Below are positions 56,631 through 64,000 of a DNA stretch of 64,000 bases, piece by piece. The stretch covers positions 744,001-808,000 of the forward strand of contig CAWBZB010000004.1 in the NCBI GenBank assembly GCA_963793105.1, read 5' to 3'. The stretch comes from UBA10649 sp963793105. Its GTDB lineage: Bacteria > Actinomycetota > Actinomycetes > S36-B12. Position 1 is the stretch's first letter, and the number at the start of each line of letters is the position of its first letter. Under the pieces are notes generated by a model that did not search any database, was not told where the DNA came from, and saw only the letters and a program-made list of their open reading frames with translations. The position numbers and the translations under genes were made by a program.

Positions 56631-57715
56631 TCATCGCTCGGTCGACTGCACGATTGCCAGGAGGCCGTCGGCCTCCACCCGGTGGTCGGCCTCCTCGGCG
56701 GAGATCACGGCCGCTGTGCCCGGGCGGAGCGTCACCTCGGCGAACTCCGACACGACCCGGGCCGAGCCCTCGATGGCGAGCAGGATGCGGTACGCCCCCG
56801 AAGGGATCCGTTCGACACCCGGACGAGACCATCCGGACGACGAACGGGGCGTTCACCGGCCAGATGAGGTCTCCGTGGCTGGTGGCCATGGCCTGCGGAC
56901 CTGCGTCGAGGTCGAGTGCGGCGACCGCGTGGTCGACGAAGACCGGCTTCGTCGTCAGGCCCAGTCGCACCACGTTGTCCGATGACGTCATCACCTCAAG
57001 GCCGGTACCGCGGATGTAGCTGTGCGGCACGCCGGCCGGTACGTACAGCGCCTCGCCCGCAGACAGCCGCCGGTAGGCGAGCAGCGGCGTGAGCAGTGCG
57101 CCGGCGTCCTCGGGGTAGAGGTCGGCCACCGTGCGGTACGCCGCGACCTCCTCAGAGGGGAGTCCGGCAGCCTGCGCCGCCCGACCCAGGTCCGCCACGG
57201 CGGCCGGAGTCGCAGCCGCCAGCAGCAGCGGGAATCGCGGCGCGACGGTCCTGGTTCACCAGCGCGGCCACGGCCTCCTCCGCGCCTTCGATCGCGGACA
57301 GGACAGCGATGACCTGCTCCAGCGGACGCCACCCGGCGAAGGCCTCGAAATCCCCCAGGGCGACGAGCATCTCGGTCTTCTCGAACGGGTCGCTGTAGAC
57401 CAGCGGCGCATCGGGTGCCTGCTGCCCGAGCCAGCCGGCCTCCGCAACACGCCGGGGCGGATGCACCTGCACCGACAGCGGGCGCGCCGCGGCCAGGAGC
57501 TTGACCAGGAGCGGGATCGCCTCGATGTCGAAGTGGTCGGCGAGGAGCTCGCCGGTGGGCTCCCCCTCCGTGTCGATGAGCGGCGAGGGACCTCCCGGGT
57601 GCACGCCGAACCACAGCTCGGCCTGCGCCGCTCCGGTGGTCTCGCCGCTCCACGGCAGCAATCCGTCGACGACGCCCCAGTCGTAGTCCTTGATCGCCCC
57701 CCTCACGATGAGCAT
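56631..57715 (-). CDS. manA: Mannose-6-phosphate isomerase, class I (two frameshifts)
   Basis: A zinc cupin enzyme that interconverts fructose-6-phosphate and mannose-6-phosphate, supplying mannose for cell-wall glycans and mannolipids. Joined, it is about 360 residues. Blocks: IKDYDWGVVDGLLPWSG, AELWFGVHPGGPS, KLLAAARPLSVQVHP (metal ligands), YSDPFEKTEMLVALGDFEAF, AGEALYVPAGVPHSYIRGTG and an end reading LRPGTAAVISAEEADHRVEA. Breaks: CCC where CC is expected (plus-strand GGG 57230-57232, restoring AAIPLLLAATPAAVADLG), and one extra base within 56823-56828 (restoring RMVRPGVERIPSGAYRILLA). The length is 2 more than a multiple of 3, matching two insertions. It is five bases after the Trm112-like gene. 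Confidence 0.85.
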
Positions 57716-57720
57716 GCCGA

Positions 57721-57930
57721 TCAGCCCTCCGCAGGCAGGGTCGCCTCGTCGAGGAGCATGACCGGGATCCCGTCGCGCACCTCGAAGGACCGCCCGCAGG
57801 ATGTGCAGACGATCCGGCCGGTCGCCTCGTCGGGACGGACGGCGGCGTGCTCCGGGCACGGGCAGGCGAGCACGTCCCACAGGTCGGCGGCAACGCCGAG
57901 GGGGGCGGGACGGCCGGTCAGGTCAGTCAT
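57721..57930 (-). CDS. Trm112-like small zinc-binding protein
   Basis: A 69-residue protein of the Trm112/UPF0434 family: LWDVLACPCPEHAAVRPDE, then IVCTSCGRSFEVRDGIPVML, giving four zinc-type cysteines and the family's closing RDGIPVMLLDEA. In eukaryotes and archaea Trm112 activates methyltransferases; the bacterial role is less clear. ATG 57930 lies two bases after the manB stop; a longer frame upstream would overlap manB. It is held between manB and manA in most actinobacteria. Confidence 0.83.
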   Translation of the reverse strand: MTDLTGRPAPLGVAADLWDVLACPCPEHAAVRPDEATGRIVCTSCGRSFEVRDGIPVMLLDEATLPAEG

Positions 57931-57932
57931 GG

Positions 57933-59331
57933 TCAGGCTCCCGATCGCATCATGGCCAGCACCTCGTCGCGGATCGACGCCATCTGCGGCTCGTCCCCCG
58001 CCTCGACGTTCAGCCGCAGCAGCGGCTCGGTGTTGCTCGGCCGGACGTTGAACCACCAGCCGTCCCCAGTGACGGTCATGCCGTCGAAGTCCTCAATGTC
58101 CGTGACGCCACGGGCGAGGAACTCCTGCCGGATCGCCTCGGTGACCGCGACCTGGTCGGCGACCTCGGTGTTGATCTCGCCGCTGGACACGTAGCGGTCG
58201 AAGGGGGCGAGCAGGCTCGAGAAGGTGACGGACGCGTCGGTCTCCCCGAGCGCCGCGATCGCATGCAGGGCAGCGAGCATCCCGGAGTCGGCACGCCAGA
58301 AGTCGCGGAAGTAGAAGTGCCCGGAGTGCTCACCGCCGAAGACCGCTCCGGTCTCAGCCATCGTCTGCTTGATGAACGAATGCCCCACGCGGGTGCGGAC
58401 CGGCGTTCCGCCGTTCTCGATCACGACCTCGGGCACCGCCTTCGAGGTGATGAGGTTGTGGATGATCGTGCTTCCCGGGTACTTGGCGAGCTCGCGGGCC
58501 GCGATGAGCGCGGTGAGGGTCGAGGGGTCCACGATCTCGCCCCGCTCGTCCACGACGAAGCAGCGATCGGCATCACCGTCGAAGGCGAGACCGAGGTCAG
58601 CGCCGGTCTCCCGCACGCGGGCCTGGAGATCGCGCATGTTCTCCGCGTCGATCGGGTTCGCCTCGTGGTTGGGGAAGGAGCCGTCCAGCTCGAAGTACAG
58701 GGCGTCGATGTCGAGGGGAAGCGCGGGCAGGCCGGCCTCCTCCCCCAGGACCGCAGGCACGGTGAAGCCGCCCATGCCGTTGCCGGCGTCGACGACCACG
58801 CGCAAGCGGGCGCACGCCCGACACATCGACGAGCTCACGCAGGAAGGCCGCGTAGTCCGCCAGCATGTCCTGCTCCCGGACCTCTCCGAGCGGCCCGTCG
58901 AAAGCCGGGATCCCCTCGTCCACCATCCGACGGATGTCGCGCAACCCGGAATCCTGCCCGACCGGCGAGGCGCCCGGGCGACACAGCTTGATGCCGTTGT
59001 ACTGGGCCGGGTTATGGCTCGCCGTGAACATGGCGCCCGGAAGTCCGAGACGCCCGGAGGCGAAGTACAGGCCGTCCGTGCTTGCCAGGCCGATCAGGAC
59101 GACGTCGCAGCCCTGCTCCCGCACGCCTTCGGAGAAGGACGCGACCAGCGACGGGCCCGACGGTCGCATGTCGTGGCCGATGACCACCGCTCCAGGCCCG
59201 CCATCACGGGTCGCGGCACCAACGACGCGCACAAACGCGGCACCAACCTCGTGGGCGAGGTCCTCGTCCAGCTGGTCGGGGTACGTGCCGCGGACGTCGT
59301 AGGCCTTGATGATCGCGTCGAGGTTTCGCAC
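57933..59331 (-). CDS. manB: Phosphomannomutase / phosphoglucomutase (frameshifted)
   Basis: An alpha-D-phosphohexomutase (~465 residues joined) that turns mannose-6-phosphate into mannose-1-phosphate. All four family loops are present: the phosphoserine loop GAMFTASHNPAQYNGIK, metal loop LGLAFDGDADRCFVVDE, sugar loop GGEHSGHFYF and phosphate loop NVRPSNTEPLLRLN. The frame breaks between GVRPL and RVVVDAGNGMGGF. On the coding strand CCGCTTGCG should read CCGCTGCG, an extra A at 58804-58805 on the plus strand. First gene of the manB - Trm112-like - manA - CDF operon. Confidence 0.9.
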
Positions 59332-59430
59332 CGGGCAAGGCTATCGTCCGACCGCGGGGGCCGATGACGCCCAAGGAGGCGGCGGCGCCAAAGCGTGAGC
59401 AGAACGAGAACGCCCCTCGAGGTGCCGCCC

Positions 59431-59436
59431 TAGACT
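59431..59436 (+). promoter_or_regulatory. Putative -10 box for the cyclase-AAA regulator
   Basis: TAGACT lies 6 bases before ATG 59443 (a GTG stands at 59440). The spacing matches the leaderless pattern of the window and favours the ATG as start. Confidence 0.4.
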
Positions 59437-59442
59437 CGGGTG

Positions 59443-62400
59443 ATGGCGACCTGCGGATCGTGTGGTGCCGAGCGCGACGCAGCCGCCCGCTTCTGCCCGT
59501 GGTGCGGCGCGGCAACGGTCCGCGCCTGCGAGAACTGCGGCGCCGACCTTGTCCCCCACTCGGCGTTCTGCTCCGCCTGCGGGACTCCCACCACGGCCGT
59601 TGCGGCTTCCCCCGCCCCACCCCACCCGAACGCATCAGTCAGCGAGGGCGAGCGCAGGGTCGTCACCGTCCTGTTCGCCGACGTCGCCGGGTCGACCGGC
59701 CTGGCCGAGCGCCTGGACCCCGAGCGGATGCGGGCGGTCATGCGCATGTACTTCGACGCGATGCGGTCGGCGATCGAGGCGGAGGGCGGCACGGTCGAGA
59801 AGTTCATCGGTGACGCGGTCGTCGCCCTCTTCGGCGTCCCGTCCGCGCACGAGGACGACCCTGAGCGGGCCCTCCGAGCCGCCCTCGCCATGCTCGCCGC
59901 ACTCGACGATGTCAACGGGTCGCTCGAGCACGAGCACGGGGTCCGGCTCCAGATCCGCGCGGGCGTGAACACCGGAGAGGTCCTGGCAGAAGTGGATCCC
60001 GCCCCCGGCGAGCCGATCGTCACCGGTGACGTGATGAACGTGGCTGCCCGCCTGCAGACCAGCGCCGATCCAGGCACGGTCCTCGTCTCTGCTCGGACGG
60101 CACGGTCAGCACGCGGCTTCACGTTCGCTGACCAGGTGACGTCGGACCTGCGCGGACGGTCCGCCAGCGTCGACGCGAGGGTCCTGCTGGGCGATCGCCC
60201 CCCAGCAGCCCGAGCGCGGGGTGCCCGGGCTGCAGGCGCCCTTGGTCGGGCGGGACCGGGAGCTGGACCTGCTCAGGAGTGTGCTGACCCGCTCCGCGGA
60301 GGAGCGTTCGGCCAACCTCGTGACGGTCTTCGGCGAGGCCGGGGTCGGCAAGAGCCGACTGGTCCGCGAGTTCGTGGAAACGGCACGCGACGCGAGACTC
60401 GCGCGGGTGGTGTCGGGCAGATGCCTGCCCTACGGCTCTGGCATCGCCTTCTGGCCGCTGGCCGAGATCCTCAAGTCTCTCGCCGGCGTCTCCGACAGCG
60501 ACCCTCGGGACGTGGCACTGGCTCGCATCCGGGAGTCCAGCGAATCACTGCTGGCCAGCGCCGGCGTCTCGGCCGTGGAGGACATCGCCGCCGCGCTCGC
60601 CTACACGGTGGGACTGGAGGATCCCGACCGGCCGCTGTCGCGGCTGGACCCGCAGGTGGTCCGGAGGCGGATGAACGCCGCCTGGACAGCACTCTTCTCG
60701 GCCCTGGCATCGACGGGACCCGTGATCGTCGTGATCGACGACATCCACTGGGCCGATCCCGCCCTGCTGGACATCCTCGAGGAGCTGTCGGACCGGGTGA
60801 GCGGTTCCGTCGTCATCGTGTGCACGTCTCGGCCGGATCTGGTGTCTGTTCGCACCACCTGGGGCGGCGGGCGGCGGAACGCCACCGTGGTCAATCTGAC
60901 CCCGCTGACAGGGGACGACGCCGGGCGACTGGTGGATGCCCTGCTGACCGTCCACGCCCTTCCCGAAGGCGTCCGCACCCGCATCCTGGCCAGCGCCGAG
61001 GGCAATCCCTTCTTCCTCGAGGAGATCCTGCGCCAGTTCATCGACGCCGGGACGATCACGCGGGTCGACGGCCACTGGCGGGCCGCCGAGGGCATCGACG
61101 ATGTAGACATCCCCGACACCGTGCAGGGGGTGCTCGCCGCGCGCATCGACATGCTGTCGCCGGAGGACAAGCGCGTCCTTCGTGCCGCGGCGGTCGTCGG
61201 GAGGACGTTCTGGACCGGGGCGGTGGCCGTGCTCGTTCCCACGGAGGCGCGGCACGGCGATGCGATCGAGGAATCCCTCCGCCGGCTCGAGGACCGCGAC
61301 CTCGTCATCAGCCGATTCGGCTCGACCCTGGCCGGGGAGAGCGAGTACCTGTTCACGCACATCCTGACCCGAGACGTCGCGTACGAGTCGATCCCTCGCA
61401 GCGAGCGGGTTGCCGCGCACCTGGCCGCCGCGCGCTGGATCGAGTCGGAGTCCGGCGAGCGGATCGACGAGCTCACCGAACTCGTCGCCCAGCACTACGC
61501 CACCGCGATCGAGTTGGCCCGCGACACGGGAATCACGACCGACGAATCCGATCGCGCGCAGGCCGTGGCATGGCTCGTCCGCGCCAGCGAGTCCGCTCGA
61601 CTCCGTTCAGCGAGCAAGTCCGCTCAGCACCTCGCACTGCGAGCCGTCGACAGCGCACGCACGGACGAGGAGCAGTGCCGCGCGCGCGTCGTGCTGGCGG
61701 ACGCCTACCAGCAGGACGCGCTCGGCGAGCTCGGCTGGCGCACCCTGCTCGCAGCCGCTGAGATCGCCGACCGCTCGCCGAACATCGGGGACGACTACGC
61801 CGCCCTGCTGTACGCACAGGCCTGCGAGTTCCCGGTGCGCTGGCCGGGGATGATGACCAGCGCTCCGACGGCAGACGAGGTGGGGATCCTGCTCCGCCGA
61901 GGGCTGGCCCTCGCTCCCCCCGGTGACTCCGAGGCGCGGGTACGTCTGCTCGCCACTGAGGCGTCCTGGGCGTGGGCCTTCCCGGACGAGGTCCAGGATG
62001 CCGAGATCCCCCGCCTGACCGAGGCGGGTATCGAGGCGGCGGACATGGCGATCCGGCTGGGGAACCCGAACCTGGCCTCCGCTGCCCTCGATGCCGCCGC
62101 CGGGACGACCACCTACGCGGGTGGCTACTCGGCGATGGTGCCGATCTGGCTTCGGCGCTGGGAACTCAAGGACCGACTCACGGACCCGCTGGAGATCCTC
62201 GACGTCCATGCGATGGGCGCCTGGATGTACGAGGAGATCGGCGAGTACGAGGAGTCCATCCGGATCGCGCAGGCACACGTCGACACCGCGGCGGAGGCGA
62301 TGACGCCGCACCCCCGCGTGTGGATGGGCGTGTCGCTGTTCCGGCTCGGCAGATGGGACGAAGCAGTGGCCTGCTGCGAGGCAGGAGTCGCCGCCCTCGG

Positions 62401-63040
62401 CGACCTGCGCGACGACCCGCCCGGTTTCACGGTGGCCATGTACATCGTGCCGGCGATGATCCATCACCTCCGCGGCGACGAGATCGGAATCGAGAAGGGC
62501 CGGGATGCGATCGCGCGGATCCGAGCCCATCAGCGCGGCTTCCCGTGGCAGCTGCGACTGGCGGTCAACAGCGGGCACCCCGATCGAGCACGCAGGATGC
62601 TGGACGCCCCTCCCGCGGGCTGGCAGGTGCTGGCCGGTCCGACCTGGGAGGCCAGGTGCGACGCCTCGTGGTCCAGCGTGCCTATCGCCGATGCAGCCGA
62701 AACCGCTCGGACCGCCGAGGCCGAGGGTCGGCGGATCGGGTCGCCCGCCACCGTTGCGCACGCCCGCCGGCTCGCCGGCATATCGGCATGGCGAGCAGGC
62801 GCACTCGATGACGCACAGCCCGCGCTCGAACAGGCGGTCGCGCAGTTTGCGGAGCTGGGTTCGCGATTCGAGCGGGCGCGGACGCAAGTGGCCCTGGCCG
62901 CACTTGCGGATGTCCGGGACGACGAAGAGCTGTCGGCGGCGATGTCTGCCGAGGGCCGGATGATCTACGAGCAACTGCGGGTCGTCCACGACCCCTTGCT
63001 CGACCTGCTTCCCGGTGCACGGGGCACGGCGCCGGCGTAG
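59443..63040 (+). CDS. Zinc-ribbon adenylate cyclase with AAA+ ATPase and TPR-like domains (frameshifted)
   Basis: Joined, about 1,198 residues. Order: two double-Cys zinc ribbons (CGSCGAERDAAARFCPWCG, CENCGADLVP), a class III cyclase domain (~68-240) with LFADVAGSTGLAERL, KFIGDAVVALFG (adenine-selecting Lys present) and VTGDVMNVAARLQ; then a STAND-type ATPase with PLVGRDRELDLL, FGEAGVGKSRLVREFVE and VIVVIDDIHWADPALLDIL, and a helical TPR-like tail. This is the layout of the large cyclase-regulators of mycobacteria. The break is in a run of six C at 60198-60203; five give VLLGDRPQQPERGVPGLQ. Probably makes cAMP under ATPase control. Divergent from manB. Confidence 0.87.
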
Positions 63041-63055
63041 GCGCGGCCCGCGGGA

Positions 63056-63505
63056 TCAGTCGTCCAGGTCGTCCAGCAGATCGAACAGGTCCGCGTCCGG
63101 GTCCGCCACTGGAGCCGCCTCGGTCACGTCCGCCACGGACGTCAGCATCCGCAGGTGGCCCTTGCGGGCCACCTCGACGGAGCCGGAGGCGGCCTCCGCG
63201 CGCTCCATGCCGCTGGACTGGAACCGGGGGCGGGCGGCTTCGCGGACCGCGTTCGCCAGTGCCTCGAGGTCGTCGCTGGTCGGCTTCAGGGCATCGGGAT
63301 CCGGCGTGATCCGCACGATCTCCCAGCCGCGCGGAGCGGTGAGTCGCTCGCTGTGCATGTTGCACAGGTCGTAGCAGTGCGGCTCGGCGTAGGTAGCGAG
63401 CGGTCCCAGGACGGCGGTGGAGTCCGCGTAGACGTAGGTGAGGGTCGATACGGCGGCCCCGTTGCAGGAGGGCTTGGAGCAACGGCGACGACTCACGGGT
63501 CGCAC
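63056..63505 (-). CDS. DUF3499 family protein
   Basis: A 149-residue actinobacterial protein with an N-terminal metal-type Cys/His region (RRRCSKPSCNGAAV, HCYDLCNMH) around the near-invariant LTYVYADSTAVLGPLATYAE and RLTAPRGWEIVR, then a variable acidic tail (DADLFDLLDDLDD). Function unknown; it is a conserved neighbour of manB and whiB-type genes. GTG 63505 and GTG 63496 are both possible starts and neither has a clear ribosome site. Confidence 0.85.
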   Translation of the reverse strand: MRPVSRRRCSKPSCNGAAVSTLTYVYADSTAVLGPLATYAEPHCYDLCNMHSERLTAPRGWEIVRITPDPDALKPTSDDLEALANAVREAARPRFQSSGMERAEAASGSVEVARKGHLRMLTSVADVTEAAPVADPDADLFDLLDDLDD

Positions 63506-63570
63506 GCTAGTGGGCGGCGACGCCTCCGCTGCGACGGCGCGCCGAGGAGTGATGGCCGCTCAGGCTCCCC

Positions 63571-63638
63571 GCTGATGCCTCGTCACTCGTGGTGGCCCAG
63601 CGGTGCCGGCAGCCCGCCACGAGTGACGAGGCATCAGC
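63571..63638. repeat. Interspersed palindromic element, copy 2
   Basis: Arms 63571-63595 and 63614-63638 pair with one mismatch around an 18-base loop. The arm core GATGCCTCGTCACTCGTGG is identical to copy 1 at 27979-28042; loop and flanks differ. The right arm contains the stop codon of the DUF5719-like gene (63634-63636). Confidence 0.85.
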
Positions 63639-64000
63639 GAACGACGACAGCAGGATCCTGAACCGCGGTGGGCACCGTGACCTGGGTCCTCAGCGGCCGC
63701 CACGGATAGCCGGTGACCAGGTCGCCGAACCGCGACCGCTCGCGCACCCGGTGCGCGACCAGGATCCGACCCGAGCCCTCGACCGGGGTCACGACGGCGG
63801 TGTACCAGTCGATCCCGGCAGGTGGGTTCAGCCGAATGTTGCGCACGGTGCCGGCGGCGATCTTGATGCGTCGCGGCTCCGTCGGGACCGCGGCCTCCTT
63901 GCCGCCACGGAAGGGCAGCAGGACGATGTCGACCTGCGCGTCCTCCTCGGGCGCGGTCAGCATGACCCGCACGTCCGTGGCGGACCGCACCGGCAGCCCG
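63634..64000 (-). CDS. C-terminal part of a DUF5719-like protein (partial)
   Basis: The frame is open from the window edge; about 121 residues are visible. It has beta-rich immunoglobulin-like repeats: ATDVRVMLTAPEEDAQVDIV, PRRIKIAAGTVRNIRLNPPA and VVTPVEGSGRILVAHRVRE, the last typical of DUF5719, an exported actinobacterial family located near the whiB/DUF3499 region. The signal or membrane anchor lies outside the window. The stop codon is inside the palindromic repeat. Confidence 0.65.
   Translation of the reverse strand, partial: GLPVRSATDVRVMLTAPEEDAQVDIVLLPFRGGKEAAVPTEPRRIKIAAGTVRNIRLNPPAGIDWYTAVVTPVEGSGRILVAHRVRERSRFGDLVTGYPWRPLRTQVTVPTAVQDPAVVVR

Overview
The window is strongly GC-rich, densely packed DNA from the main chromosome of an Actinomycetota bacterium. 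Four lines of evidence point there: a mycoredoxin (CGYC active site, so a mycothiol-using cell), the MtrA-MtrB-LpqB operon, AdnA/AdnB helicase-nucleases instead of RecBCD, and the DUF3499 - ManB - Trm112-like - ManA - CDF - SahH order. From memory this is the gene neighbourhood found in mycobacteria and Streptomyces around uvrD2/secA/mtrA. I cannot name a genus. I see no rRNA, tRNA, CRISPR array, insertion sequence or prophage gene.

Layout. 1-2635: the end of an unknown gene, a cyclodehydratase-like protein and an ABC1 kinase. 2710-3919: a small exported protein divergent from a LuxR-type regulator. 3946-13005: a block of signalling genes, all on the minus strand. These are a hybrid sensor kinase, a substrate-binding lipoprotein and a response regulator-nucleotide cyclase (one operon), then two tandem MFS transporters fused to cyclic-nucleotide-binding domains. 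13060-16559: UvrD2, mycoredoxin, NudC. 16603-18600: acyltransferase and a methyltransferase-like protein. 18633-25141: AdnB and AdnA. 25202-31390: a large membrane pseudokinase-flippase fusion, NIL and CDGSH small proteins, a repeat-containing surface protein, an excalibur protein and MoeZ. 31513-39547: the giant NAD-glutamate dehydrogenase, DUF2505, patatin and a WS/DGAT enzyme. 39602-43817: CpaE-like and SAF proteins, a BldC-like protein, unknown genes and an L,D-transpeptidase. 43841-52504: SecA, GNAT-LuxR fusion, ComF, LpqB, MtrB, MtrA. 52509-57930: CPBP protease, small membrane protein, SahH, CDF transporter, ManA, Trm112-like. 57933-64000: ManB, a cyclase-AAA regulator, DUF3499 and the end of a DUF5719 gene.

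How it fits together. The most interesting unit is 3946-13005. It holds every part of a cyclic-nucleotide circuit: sensing (binding protein plus Cache kinase), a phosphorelay (two REC domains and an Hpt), a cyclase fused to a receiver, and two transporters that end in cNMP-binding domains. It lies between ABC1 kinase and uvrD2, which I recall as near neighbours in mycobacteria. A second class III cyclase lies at 59443.

Caution on quality. Seven genes (hybrid kinase, acyltransferase, the unknown gene at 41927, L,D-transpeptidase, manA twice, manB, cyclase-AAA) are broken by frameshifts that all look like one extra base, mostly in short homopolymers. Because housekeeping genes are hit, I read these as probable assembly errors and describe the genes as whole.
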